From NCBI RefSeq assembly GCF_030813595.1, contig NZ_JAUSUH010000012.1, positions 62,001-126,000 of the forward strand: 64,000 nt of DNA, read 5' to 3'. Positions 8,878 to 17,281 of the stretch are shown here, in pieces. The first letter of the stretch is position 1. Each line of letters opens with the position of its first letter. The notes beneath the pieces were generated by a model. It saw nothing but the letters and a program-made list of their open reading frames with translations, made no database searches and was not told the DNA's origin. This DNA comes from Ancylobacter vacuolatus. Its GTDB lineage: Bacteria; Pseudomonadota; Alphaproteobacteria; Rhizobiales; Xanthobacteraceae. The position numbers were made by a program, and so were the translations under genes.

Positions 8878-9077
8878 GTTGCTCCCCGTACGATTCACCG
8901 TGGCGATCAAGCTCCCGTTAACGCTACGGGCCCCACACTCGCGCCAAAACCGGGCGAGGCGTTCCTTAGCAGACAGGTCCAGGAAACACAAAAATGCACC
9001 GATTCGCAGTGCAGGCGTGTTTTCACGATCGCGCTGCCGGACAGCGTCGCCGCGATGGGCGAAGGGTGATTGAGACG

Positions 9078-9659
9078 ATGCGCAACAAAAAGCTTCGAGG
9101 CCGGACGAAGCTGCGGACGAATATTCTGTTGGCCTGTTTGGCGTCACTGGCCTCACTGTCCACCACACTGCACTCACCGGCCATGGCGCAGGAGCCGGCG
9201 CCGGCCGATATGGCGGGCCCCGCGGGGCGCACCAGCGGCCTGCCGGTGCCGCGCTTTGTCAGCCTCAAGGCCGACAAGGTGAATGTCCGCTCCGGCCCGA
9301 CGCGCGATCATGGCGTGGCCTGGGTGTTCACCCGCGCCGGGCTTCCCGTTGAAATCACTGCCGAATTCGAGACCTGGCGGCGGATCCGCGATGCTGATGG
9401 AGCCGAGGGCTGGGTGTACCACTCCATGCTGTCGGGCCGGCGCACCGCGCTGGTCAATCCGTGGAAGGCCGGCGAGGAAATATCCCTTTATTCGGAACCC
9501 TCTACCGGCTCGGCGGTCCGCGCCCGGCTGGAGGCCGGCGTGCTCGGCAAGGTCGAGCATTGCGACGGCAAATGGTGCCGCTTCTTCGACAATGGCTTCG
9601 ACGGCTTCATCGAGCAGGAGCGGCTCTGGGGCGTCTATCCCGGTGAAAAGCTGGAGTAG
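9078..9659 (+). CDS. Exported SH3-domain protein
   Basis: This is a 193-residue protein with a Sec signal peptide (a basic MRNKKLRGRTKLR, then a hydrophobic run ending in AMA-QE). Two bacterial SH3-like repeats follow. The first (about 55-115) carries VNVRSGPTRDHGVAW and the second lies at about 125-190. Such domains bind peptidoglycan or other envelope ligands. The gene is divergent from the dehydrogenase. The ATG at 9078 was chosen because the signal peptide begins there; an earlier ATG at 8994 adds an Arg-rich leader unlike a signal peptide. Confidence 0.85.
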   Translation: MRNKKLRGRTKLRTNILLACLASLASLSTTLHSPAMAQEPAPADMAGPAGRTSGLPVPRFVSLKADKVNVRSGPTRDHGVAWVFTRAGLPVEITAEFETWRRIRDADGAEGWVYHSMLSGRRTALVNPWKAGEEISLYSEPSTGSAVRARLEAGVLGKVEHCDGKWCRFFDNGFDGFIEQERLWGVYPGEKLE

Positions 9660-9662
9660 GCG

Positions 9663-10067
9663 TCACACCGGACGGGCGGCGATGTAGCGCCGCTCCTGGG
9701 TGAGGCCGCCATAGCCATAGGCGTCGCCCCGCGCCTCCACCACATGCACATAGCTTTCCGCGTGGAGCGGGCCGAGAACGTCGCCGAAGGCGGCGAAGAT
9801 CGCGGCGATGAAGGCCGCCTTCTCATCCTTGGTGTTGGTGCCCTCTGTCACGCGGATGTCGAGCCAGAAGGCGGCAAGGCTTTGTTCCGCCAAGCTTATC
9901 CCGGCGCAGAACCAGTTTGCCGGATCGGCCCGCTCGACCAGAACGGCGGTGACCGAGGGGTCCTTGCCCAGCCATTGCCGCGCCAGCTGCGCGGCGCATG
10001 CGGCGAGGGCGGCCTCCCGCCCGGCGGCGGGAGAAGGCGTGGCGAATCGAATCTGGATCATCGGCAT
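9663..10067 (-). CDS. Tautomerase-superfamily protein (4-oxalocrotonate tautomerase fold)
   Basis: This 134-residue protein begins MPMIQIRF, placing the catalytic Pro directly after the initiator Met, as the superfamily requires for its N-terminal proline general base. The length fits the fused-dimer subgroups (two beta-alpha-beta units) rather than the 62-residue 4-OT monomer. The ATG at 10067 is the only start that leaves Pro at position 1 of the mature protein. It is divergent from a LysR regulator across a palindromic operator, so it is probably that regulator's target. The substrate is unknown. Confidence 0.82.
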   Translation of the reverse strand: MPMIQIRFATPSPAAGREAALAACAAQLARQWLGKDPSVTAVLVERADPANWFCAGISLAEQSLAAFWLDIRVTEGTNTKDEKAAFIAAIFAAFGDVLGPLHAESYVHVVEARGDAYGYGGLTQERRYIAARPV

Positions 10068-10118
10068 GGCGTGGCTCCCTTCGAGTGGTGTGGAGGGAGT
10101 CGTAGCGCCTGCAGAAAA

Positions 10119-10154
10119 ATGATAGAACGCTATCATTGATACTAACAATGATAG
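10119..10154. promoter_or_regulatory. Palindromic operator between tautomerase and lysR genes
   Basis: ATGATAG-AACG-CTATCAT forms a perfect 7-bp inverted repeat at 10119-10136. A third copy of the half-site ATGATAG is at 10148-10154, ten bases before the lysR start. A dyad plus an extra half-site in a divergent promoter is the classic layout for LysR autoregulation and co-inducer-dependent activation. This is seen in sequence; the binding protein is inferred. Confidence 0.75.
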
Positions 10155-10163
10155 TGGTTTGTT

Positions 10164-11006
10164 ATGAGTGATCGCCCGCTCGATCTCGAACTCGTCCGCG
10201 CCTTCGTGCATGTGGCCGATCTCTCCAGCTTCACCCGCGCTGCCGAAGCGCTGGGCGGCACGCAGGCGGGGGTGAGCCTCAAACTGCGCAAGCTGGAGGC
10301 CCGGCTTGGTCGCACACTCCTCGAGCGCACCCCCCGCCTCGTCCGCCTCACCGCCGACGGCGCCCTGTTTCTGGAGCGCGCCCGCCGGTTGCTCGCTTCC
10401 GACCGCGAGGCTCGCCTGTGGGATGCGGCGCCCGTGCGCCGGCTGCGGCTCGGCATCAGCGACCACACCACCGGCGATACGCTGCCAGCGCTGCTGCGGC
10501 GGCTCTCGGCGGTCAGCCCCGGCATCGTGTTCGACGTTCGCATGGGGTTCTCCCGGGTGCTTTGCGACGCCTTCGATGCGGGGGAACTCGACGCAGCCGT
10601 GGTGCGGCGCGAGGGCAGCCGGCGCGACGGGGAGGTCCTGCGGCAGGATCGCTATGGATGGTTTGCCGCCGGAGACTGGCAGGCGCGTGGTGAGTCCCTG
10701 CCTCTGGCCTTGCTGGCGCCTCCCTGCGGGGTTCGCGCCACGGCCATCGGCGGGCTGGGTTCGGCCGGCATCGCCTGGCACGAGGCCTTCACCGGCGGCA
10801 GCGTCTCCTCGGTCAGCGCGGCGGTGGCGGCGGGACTGGCCGTGGCGCCGCTTGCCGCCCATCTCGCGCCCCCCGGCAGCGTCGATGTCGGCCCGGCGTT
10901 GAAGTTGCCGGCTCTCCCGGTGGCCACGGTGATGCTGGTTGCCCGCGCTGGCGACGCGCCGGCCAAGACGGCGCTGCGCGAACTGGCGGCTTTCCTGCGG
11001 GCCTAG
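10164..11006 (+). CDS. LysR-family transcriptional regulator
   Basis: This is a 280-residue regulator. The N-terminal winged helix-turn-helix spans about residues 5-65, with FVHVADLSSFTRAAEALG and QAGVSLKLRKLEARLG followed by LLERTPRLVRLT. The remainder is the effector-binding domain, with LRLGISDHT opening its first lobe. It starts ten bases after an ATGATAG half-site and is divergent from the tautomerase gene, which it probably controls. The inducer is unknown. Confidence 0.92.
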   Translation: MSDRPLDLELVRAFVHVADLSSFTRAAEALGGTQAGVSLKLRKLEARLGRTLLERTPRLVRLTADGALFLERARRLLASDREARLWDAAPVRRLRLGISDHTTGDTLPALLRRLSAVSPGIVFDVRMGFSRVLCDAFDAGELDAAVVRREGSRRDGEVLRQDRYGWFAAGDWQARGESLPLALLAPPCGVRATAIGGLGSAGIAWHEAFTGGSVSSVSAAVAAGLAVAPLAAHLAPPGSVDVGPALKLPALPVATVMLVARAGDAPAKTALRELAAFLRA

Positions 11007-11025
11007 GCCATCGCCGCAGGCAACG

Positions 11026-11051
11026 AAAAAGGGCCGGTCAACGACCGGCCC
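11026..11051 (-). terminator. Intrinsic terminator of irr
   Basis: GGGCCGGTC-AAC-GACCGGCCC is a perfect 9-bp stem. On the minus strand it is followed by TTTTTC, the usual U-tract, so it ends the irr transcript. It may also block lysR read-through on the other strand, though no T-tract follows there. Confidence 0.85.
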
Positions 11052-11078
11052 TTCGGGTTCTATGATGGTGAACGACGA

Positions 11079-11603
11079 TCAGGAGCGGCGCTTGGGGCGC
11101 AGTCGGACCACCACGTCAACCCGCGCAACCTCATAGCCTTCCGGCGGCTCGGGAATGCGCTCGACCTCGACCGAAGCGCTGGGAATGTCGACGAGATTGT
11201 TCTCGCCTTCGAGGAAGAAGTGGTGATGATCCGACGGGTTGGTGTCGAAATAGGTCTTCGATCCGTCAACCGCCAGCTCGCGCAGCAGGCCGACCTCGGT
11301 GAACTGGTGCAAGGTGTTGTAGACGGTGGCCAGCGACACCGGGAAACGGGCCTTGATCGCTTCTTCGTGCAGGATTTCCGCCGAGACGTGGCGGTCGCCC
11401 TTGGCGAAAAGCAGCCAGCCGAGCGCGAGGCGCTGGCGGGTGGGGCGCAGGCCAACATCGCGCAGCATGTGCCGCACGTCGTGGAACGGGCAGCCCGTGC
11501 GGCCAGCGCCATCGCGCAGCTTGGCGACGGGCAACACAGGTCCGTCTTCTTCCACCACCATGCGGGAGAAGGCTAAGTTCTGGGGGCGAAAACCTTCGCT
11601 CAT
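11079..11603 (-). CDS. irr: Iron response regulator Irr (Fur family)
   Basis: This is a 174-residue Fur-superfamily repressor/activator that senses heme. It has the heme regulatory motif GCPFHDV (Cys38-Pro39), which in Bradyrhizobium Irr mediates heme-triggered degradation, and the triple His (SDHHHFF, 126-128) that defines a second heme site. The DNA-binding helix lies around LRPTRQRLALGWLLF. The start at MSEGFRPQN was taken because Irr proteins begin there; the frame stays open 22 codons further upstream. Irr adjacent to fabA is a known arrangement in Rhizobiales. No ICE box could be verified by eye. Confidence 0.93.
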   Translation of the reverse strand: MSEGFRPQNLAFSRMVVEEDGPVLPVAKLRDGAGRTGCPFHDVRHMLRDVGLRPTRQRLALGWLLFAKGDRHVSAEILHEEAIKARFPVSLATVYNTLHQFTEVGLLRELAVDGSKTYFDTNPSDHHHFFLEGENNLVDIPSASVEVERIPEPPEGYEVARVDVVVRLRPKRRS

Positions 11604-12055
11604 CTCGTCTTCCGAACCATCATTACCGCCTTCCCGCCCCGAAGGGGTTAAGGTCGATCCGCAGCACAACAGACACTCGGCGCGCCGCCCGACTGTGCGG
11701 CAAGCACGCGCACGGTGCCTTTTTCAGCTGTCATTATATCGGCACGCTATGCGGCGGGGCAATATCGTGCGGAATAATCGTAATGGTTCCAATCTGCGCG
11801 GCGCCCGAGGCCGCTGGCGCCTCAGACCGGCGGCGGCCGTTTTGTTCGGGCGATGGTGCCGGGTTGCCGTCACGCGAGTGACATTTTGAATGTCCCTGCG
11901 CGGGAGCTGTGGCTTTGAGCGGGCGGGGCGCTGTGATAGGAAGCGCGCTGCGTCAGGTGGCCGGGGCGGCAGCAGCCCATGCCCATGCCGCGAAAACCGG
12001 CGGCCGCGGGCTGCTCAAGGCGATGGAAACAGCAAGCGTGGGTATTACCGAAACG
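11604..12055. promoter_or_regulatory. Divergent irr/fabA intergenic region
   Basis: This stretch of about 450 bp holds both promoters. An AT-richer patch (about 11727-11790, with ATTATATCGG and GGAATAATCG) is the only part of low GC and is the likely promoter core. The fabA frame is open back to 11909, but that part lacks FabA similarity. I see no RNA gene or riboswitch fold here. Confidence 0.4.
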
Positions 12056-12562
12056 ATGGTCGAGCGGCAGACGAGCTTCACTTACGAGGAACTGCTCGCG
12101 TGCGGGCGCGGAGAGCTTTTCGGACCGGGAAACGCGCAGCTTCCTGCGCCGCCCATGCTGATGTTTGATCGCATCACCGAGATTTCCGAGGATGGTGGCC
12201 CGAACGGTAAGGGCCATGTGCGCGCCGAGCTCGATATCCGGCCCGACCTCTGGTTCTTCGGCTGCCACTTCATCGGCGATCCGGTGATGCCCGGCTGCCT
12301 TGGCCTCGATGCGCTCTGGCAGCTTGTCGGCTTTCATCTCGGCTGGCTCGGCTCTCCCGGCCGCGGGCGTGCGCTCGGTGCCGGCGAGATCAAGTTTTCC
12401 GGCCAGGTCCTGCCGACCGTCAAGAAGGTCGTGTACGGGATCGATTTCAAGCGCGTCATGCGCTCCAAGCTGGTTCTCGGCATCGCCGATGGCTGGGTGG
12501 AAGCCGATGGAGACGTCATCTACCGGGCGGGAGATCTGAAGGTCGGCCTGTTCCAGTCCTGA
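12056..12562 (+). CDS. fabA: 3-hydroxydecanoyl-ACP dehydratase/isomerase FabA
   Basis: This 168-residue cytoplasmic enzyme dehydrates 3-hydroxyacyl-ACP and isomerises trans-2- to cis-3-decenoyl-ACP, the branch point of anaerobic unsaturated fatty acid synthesis. The signature [20 protein letters not shown] holds catalytic His71, and Asp85 matches E. coli Asp84. The start [12 protein letters not shown] aligns with other FabA N-termini; an ATG 33 bases upstream (12023), with AAGG before it, is an alternative. It is first in fabA-fabB-fabI. Confidence 0.95.
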   Translation: MVERQTSFTYEELLACGRGELFGPGNAQLPAPPMLMFDRITEISEDGGPNGKGHVRAELDIRPDLWFFGCHFIGDPVMPGCLGLDALWQLVGFHLGWLGSPGRGRALGAGEIKFSGQVLPTVKKVVYGIDFKRVMRSKLVLGIADGWVEADGDVIYRAGDLKVGLFQS

Positions 12563-12569
12563 TCCCGGC

Positions 12570-12596
12570 GCCCTTGCGGGGCTCTGCCCGCAGGGC
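12570..12596 (+). terminator. Hairpin between fabA and fabB
   Basis: GCCCTTGCGGG and CCCGCAGGGC pair across GCTCTG with one bulge. Only a weak TTTC follows, so this is more likely an attenuator or RNA-processing/stability hairpin than a strong terminator. Confidence 0.45.
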
Positions 12597-12661
12597 CATT
12601 TCGCGTGCCTAGATCCCCTCGCGTGCCAGATTCCTCGCGTGCTTTGAAGGAAAGGAAGCCT

Positions 12662-13882
12662 ATGCGCCGTGTTGTCGTAACCGGAATGGGCATCGTCTCG
12701 TCCATCGGCAACTCCACGCAGGAGGTACTCGCCTCCCTGCGCGAGGGACGGAGCGGCATCAGCCGGGCCGAGAAATATGTCGAGCTTGGCTTCCGCAGCC
12801 AGGTGCAGGGCGCGCCGCAGCTCGACGCCAGTGAGGTGGTCGATCGCCGCGCCATGCGCTTCCATGGCGGCGGCACCGCCTGGAACCATGTCGCCATGGA
12901 CCAGGCGATCCGCGATGCCGGGCTGGAAGAGCACGAAATCTCGCATGAGCGCACCGGGCTCATCATGGGCTCGGGCGGCTCGTCCACCCGCACCATCGTC
13001 GAGGCGGCGGACATCACCCGCAAGAATTCCAGCCCCAAGCGCGTTGGCCCGTTCGCGGTGCCCAAGGCGATGGGCTCCACCGCCTCGGCCACGCTCTCGA
13101 CCTGGTTCAAGATCAAGGGGCTGAGCTATTCGATCTCCGCCGCCTGCGCGACCACCAATATCTGCATCGGCAACGCCGCCGAGATGATCCAGTACGGCAA
13201 GCAGGACATCATGTTCGCTGGCGGCTGCGAGGATCTCGACTGGACGCTGTCCTGCCTGTTCGACGCCATGGGTGCCATGTCGTCCGACTATAACGACCGC
13301 CCAGCCGTCGCCTCGCGCCCCTATGATAAGAACCGCGACGGCTTCGTCATCTCCGGCGGCGCCGGCGTGCTGGTGCTGGAAGAGCTGGAGCACGCCAAGG
13401 CCCGCGGCGCGCGCGTCTATGCCGAGATCATCGGCTATGGCGCCACCTCGGACGGTGCCGACATGGTCGCCCCTTCCGGCGAGGGCGCGGCCCGCGCGAT
13501 GAAGCTGGCCCTGTCCGGCGTGAAGGGTGGCATCGACTATATCAACCCGCACGCCACCTCGACCCCGATCGGCGATCTCAAGGAGATTGAGGCGATCCGC
13601 GCCGTGTTCGGCGACAAGGCGCCGCCGATCTCGGCCACCAAGTCGCTCACCGGCCACTCGCAGGGCGCGACCGGCGTGCATGAGGCGATCTACTCCATCC
13701 TGATGATGCAGAACGGCTTCATCTCGGCCAGCGCCCATATCGACGAGATCGACCCCGCCTTTGCCGACATGCCGATCGTGCGCGAGCGCGTCGACAATGC
13801 GCGGCTGGAGCGGGTGCTCTCCAACGGCTTCGGTTTCGGCGGGGCCAATGCGGTGCTGGTTTTCCAGCACCCCGAAGCTTGA
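12662..13882 (+). CDS. fabB: Beta-ketoacyl-ACP synthase I FabB
   Basis: This 406-residue condensing enzyme, the same length as E. coli FabB, elongates cis-3-decenoyl-ACP and other acyl-ACPs. The Cys-His-His active site is visible: ISAACATTN (Cys about 163), NPHATSTPIGD and KSLTGHSQGATG. The start at MRRVVVTGMGIVSS is standard and has GGAAAGGAAG upstream. Pairing with fabA identifies it as KAS I rather than FabF. Confidence 0.96.
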   Translation: MRRVVVTGMGIVSSIGNSTQEVLASLREGRSGISRAEKYVELGFRSQVQGAPQLDASEVVDRRAMRFHGGGTAWNHVAMDQAIRDAGLEEHEISHERTGLIMGSGGSSTRTIVEAADITRKNSSPKRVGPFAVPKAMGSTASATLSTWFKIKGLSYSISAACATTNICIGNAAEMIQYGKQDIMFAGGCEDLDWTLSCLFDAMGAMSSDYNDRPAVASRPYDKNRDGFVISGGAGVLVLEELEHAKARGARVYAEIIGYGATSDGADMVAPSGEGAARAMKLALSGVKGGIDYINPHATSTPIGDLKEIEAIRAVFGDKAPPISATKSLTGHSQGATGVHEAIYSILMMQNGFISASAHIDEIDPAFADMPIVRERVDNARLERVLSNGFGFGGANAVLVFQHPEA

Positions 13883-13916
13883 TCGACGCGCTGCGGCGGC
13901 GGAAGGGACAGCCAGC

Positions 13917-14750
13917 ATGAGCCTGATGCAGGGGAAACGCGGCCTTATCATGGGCGTCGCGAACGACCATTCCATCGCCTGGGGCATTGCCCGGACGCTG
14001 GCGGCGCAGGGCGCCGAACTCGCCTTCACCTATCAGGGCGAGGCACTGGGCCGCCGTGTGAAGCCGCTCGCCCAGAGCCTGGGCAGTGACACGCTGCTGG
14101 CCTGCGATGTCGAGGACCTTGCCTCGGTCGACGCCGTGTTCGCGGCGCTTAAGGAGAAATGGGGCACGCTCGACTTTCTCGTCCATGCCATCGGCTTCTC
14201 GGACAAGAACGAGCTGAAGGGCCTCTACGCCGACACGACGCGGGCGAACTTCACCCGCACCATGGTGATTTCCTGCTTCTCCTTCACCGAGCTCGCCAAG
14301 CGCGCGGCGCCGCTGATGACGGAAGGCGGCTCGCTTATCACGCTCACCTATGGCGGCTCGACCCGGGTGATGCCGAACTACAATGTGATGGGCGTCGCCA
14401 AGGCGGCGCTGGAAGCGAGTGTGCGCTACCTCGCGGCCGATTACGGGCCGCAGGGCGTGCGCGTGAACGCTATTTCCGCTGGGCCGATCCGCACCCTGGC
14501 GGGCGCCGGCATCGCCGATGCGCGGCTCATGTTCAACTACCAGAAGCGCCATGCCCCGCTGCGTCGCACCGTGACGCTCGACGAGGTTGGCGGCGCCGCG
14601 CTCTACCTGCTCTCGGACCTCTCGACCGGCGTCACCGGCGAGGTGCATTTCGTCGATTCCGGCTACAACATTATCTCGATGCCGCATCCCGACGCGTTGA
14701 AGACCATTGAGGATGCCGAGGAACGGGCGGCCGGCGAGGCGGCGGAGTAG
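13917..14750 (+). CDS. fabI: Enoyl-ACP reductase FabI (paralogue 1)
   Basis: This is a 277-residue NADH-dependent enoyl-ACP reductase of the SDR superfamily. It has GVANDHSIAWGIA for cofactor binding and the FabI active-site spacing Tyr-x6-Lys in YNVMGVAKAA. GGAAGGGACA before the ATG is the ribosome binding site. The C-terminus carries an acidic tail (EDAEERAAGEAAE) that the second copy at 30916 lacks. It is co-transcribed with fabA-fabB, so it should act in the unsaturated fatty acid branch. Confidence 0.95.
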   Translation: MSLMQGKRGLIMGVANDHSIAWGIARTLAAQGAELAFTYQGEALGRRVKPLAQSLGSDTLLACDVEDLASVDAVFAALKEKWGTLDFLVHAIGFSDKNELKGLYADTTRANFTRTMVISCFSFTELAKRAAPLMTEGGSLITLTYGGSTRVMPNYNVMGVAKAALEASVRYLAADYGPQGVRVNAISAGPIRTLAGAGIADARLMFNYQKRHAPLRRTVTLDEVGGAALYLLSDLSTGVTGEVHFVDSGYNIISMPHPDALKTIEDAEERAAGEAAE

Positions 14751-14753
14751 GTC

Positions 14754-15380
14754 CTACCCCTGCGGTTTGACAGCGGCGATCCAGAGAAAGTCGATCTCCT
14801 CGTTGTCCTGTCGCTCAACCGCGCTTTCGCGCACGACGAGCCCGGCATCCCGCAGTTGTGCCAGGCTCGCCGCTTCGCCGGCATGGCTAAAAAACATTTC
14901 GGCGCCCAGCCATTCTCCGGTCCATTCACCCGCAGGGCCCGCTCCGAAACTGGCCACGAATACTCCACCCGGTCGCAGCCATTCGGCAACGTGGGCGATC
15001 AGCTTCGGCTGTTTGGCGGCAACAACATGGCTGATCGAGTAAAAAGCTCCCACGGCGTCGAACGTGGCTCTTTCAAAGCGGACGTCGCACATATCGGCCA
15101 CCGCGAAACATGCGCCCGGAACATTACGTCGCGCGCGTGCGATCTGTTCGGGCGAGCCGTCGATCCCGATGACATAATGACCAAGCATAGCCAGATCCCG
15201 TGCCACCGGGATGCCGGCCCCGCAACCAAGGTCCAGCACCCGGCCTCCCTTTTTGGGAAGGGCCGCAGCGAGGCGATTGAGCCAGCGTTGCCGCACGGCT
15301 GAAAGGCCGAACCGATCGAGATAGGCATCGGCCAGGCGGTCATATCCGGCGGCGACTATGCGCGCAGTGGGGCTCGTCAT
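14754..15380 (-). CDS. Class I SAM-dependent methyltransferase
   Basis: This is a 208-residue Rossmann-fold methyltransferase. Motif I is VLDLGCGAGIPVARDLA (about 47-63), the acidic end of beta-2 is GIDGSPEQ, and motif II/III lies at FAVADMCDVRFE. It resembles the Methyltransf_11/25 group acting on small molecules. The substrate is unknown. It is convergent with fabI, with three bases between stops. Confidence 0.87.
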   Translation of the reverse strand: MTSPTARIVAAGYDRLADAYLDRFGLSAVRQRWLNRLAAALPKKGGRVLDLGCGAGIPVARDLAMLGHYVIGIDGSPEQIARARRNVPGACFAVADMCDVRFERATFDAVGAFYSISHVVAAKQPKLIAHVAEWLRPGGVFVASFGAGPAGEWTGEWLGAEMFFSHAGEAASLAQLRDAGLVVRESAVERQDNEEIDFLWIAAVKPQG

Positions 15381-15433
15381 AGTGGGAGACTCCCAAATGC
15401 GGCTGCTGCTGTCGAGGACCGCTTAGCGATTCC

Positions 15434-16285
15434 TCACGCGCGCAGCGCGATCCGGTAGGCATGGGCGGGGTAGACCCCGAGAATTCGCACTTCCTTGGAG
15501 AAGAACGACAGTTCTTCCAGCGCCAGTTTGAGGCTCGGGTCGTCGGGGTGGCCGTCGACATCGGCATAGAACTGGGTGGCGAAGAACTCGCCGTCGAGCT
15601 GATAGGATTCCAGCTTGGTCATGTTCACGCCATTGGTGGCGAAGCCGCCCATCGCCTTGTACAGCGCCGCCGGCACGTTGCGCACGCGGAACACGAAGGT
15701 GGTGACGGTCGGCCCGTTATTGGCGGGGGCCCATTCGCCGTCCTTGGCGAGGATGACGAAGCGCGTCGTGTTGTGCGCCTCGTCCTCGATGTTCTCGGCG
15801 ATGATGTCGAGGCCGTAGATCTCGGCGGCGAGCCGCGAGGCAATGGCGGCGCGGCTCGTGTCCTGCGATTCCGCCACCAGGCGCGCTGAGCCGGCGGTGT
15901 CGGCGCCGACAATGGCCTTCAGCCCCAGCTTGCGGATGATGTTGCGGCACTGGCCGAGCGCCATGACATGGCTCTCCGCCGACTTCACCGTTGCCAGCGA
16001 CGCGCCGGGTATGGCCATCAGCTGGTGCGAGAGCGGCAGGAAGAACTCGCCGATGATGGTGAGCCCGGAGGTCGGCATCAGGTGGTGAATGTCCGCCACC
16101 CGCCCGGCAACCGAATTCTCGATCGGGATCATGCCGAGATGGGCCTCGCCATTCTGAAGCGCGGCGAAAGCGTCCTCAAAGGTGGCGCAGGGCACGGCTT
16201 CGTGCTCGGGATAAACCTCGCGGCAGGCGATATGCGAGTTCGCGCCCGGTTCGCCCTGGAAGACGATGGTGCGGCGGCTGGTCAT
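15434..16285 (-). CDS. pheA: Prephenate dehydratase
   Basis: This 283-residue enzyme converts prephenate to phenylpyruvate for phenylalanine synthesis. The catalytic domain (about 1-185) starts [12 protein letters not shown] and ends with the TTRFVIL motif, whose Thr-Arg are needed for dehydration. An ACT domain follows (about 200-275), with the [20 protein letters not shown] segment of the phenylalanine-binding fold. There is no chorismate mutase domain. It overlaps kdsB by four bases (ATGA), so the two are coupled. Confidence 0.95.
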   Translation of the reverse strand: MTSRRTIVFQGEPGANSHIACREVYPEHEAVPCATFEDAFAALQNGEAHLGMIPIENSVAGRVADIHHLMPTSGLTIIGEFFLPLSHQLMAIPGASLATVKSAESHVMALGQCRNIIRKLGLKAIVGADTAGSARLVAESQDTSRAAIASRLAAEIYGLDIIAENIEDEAHNTTRFVILAKDGEWAPANNGPTVTTFVFRVRNVPAALYKAMGGFATNGVNMTKLESYQLDGEFFATQFYADVDGHPDDPSLKLALEELSFFSKEVRILGVYPAHAYRIALRA

Positions 16286-17064
16286 GAGAGCGTCCTTGAT
16301 TCGTGCGCGGCCTTCAGTTGCGCCGCTTCCCGGGCAAGCATGGCGCGGGCCTTTTCCAGATCTTCCGGCGTATCGACGCCGAGCGGGACGGTGTCGACAA
16401 TGGCGACATCGATCCTCATTCCGGCCTCCAGCGCGCGCAGCTGTTCCAGCTTCTCGCGGCTCTCCAGCGGCGAGGGCGGCAAGGCGACAAAGCGCTCCAG
16501 CGCGCTGCGGCGATAGGCATAGAGGCCGATGTGGTGGAACAGCGGCCCCTCGCCGTAAGGGGCGGTGGCGCGGGTGAAATAGAGCGCGCGCAGTCGCCGG
16601 GGTGTGATCGGGCTGCCGACGGCTTTGACCACATTGGGATTGGTGCGCTCGCCCGTCTCGGTGATCTCGGCCGCCAGCGTGCCGATGTCCACCGCCGGGT
16701 CATCGAGCAGGTCGAGCGCCGCACGGATGAGGGCGGGATCGATCGTCGGCAGGTCGCCCTGCACATTGACGATGCGCGTCACACGACGCTCCGGGTCGAT
16801 GCGCTCGAGCGCCTCGAAGATTCGGTCCGAGCCGCTGGCATGGTCGGCACGGGTCATGGCGACCTCGAATCCGGCGCCTTCCACCGCGGCGCGCACGCCC
16901 TCGTCATCCGTGGCGACCACCACCCGGCCGATGCCCGCCGCGGCGGAACGCCGCGCCACTTCGACGATCATCGAACGACCGCCAAGATCGGCGAGCGGCT
17001 TTCCCGGCAAACGGGTCGAGGCCATGCGGGCTGGAATAAGAATAAGTGTGTCCTGGGAGGACAT
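16282..17064 (-). CDS. kdsB: 3-deoxy-manno-octulosonate cytidylyltransferase (CMP-KDO synthetase)
   Basis: This 260-residue enzyme activates KDO as CMP-KDO for lipid A and LPS core assembly. The nucleotide-binding signature [20 protein letters not shown] is at about residues 8-27, and the [11 protein letters not shown] metal site and [18 protein letters not shown] segment are as expected. It is upstream of and overlaps pheA, and is divergent from cycM. Confidence 0.95.
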   Translation of the reverse strand: MSSQDTLILIPARMASTRLPGKPLADLGGRSMIVEVARRSAAAGIGRVVVATDDEGVRAAVEGAGFEVAMTRADHASGSDRIFEALERIDPERRVTRIVNVQGDLPTIDPALIRAALDLLDDPAVDIGTLAAEITETGERTNPNVVKAVGSPITPRRLRALYFTRATAPYGEGPLFHHIGLYAYRRSALERFVALPPSPLESREKLEQLRALEAGMRIDVAIVDTVPLGVDTPEDLEKARAMLAREAAQLKAAHESRTLS

Positions 17065-17281
17065 GTCGGTGCCTTGTCATCGTCCTGCGCGGTGCCGGGC
17101 TCCTCTCTCAGAGTGGCGAAACGTAGCACCGCAGCGCGCTTATACGGGTTGCACGCGAACCGTCAAAATGATTAGTTCCCGCGCGCCATTGGCGGTCGCA
17201 AGCGAGCGCTGATACATTGCGCGCAGGGTATTGCAGGCCAGCCGGATGGTCCGTGTGCCGGGTGAGGGAGCGAATATTTCG

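Noticed and set aside
11870-14029. Minus-strand open frame of 719 codons opposite fabA-fabB
   Set aside because: High-GC shadow of real genes; FabA and FabB motifs are on the plus strand and this frame has no recognisable domain.
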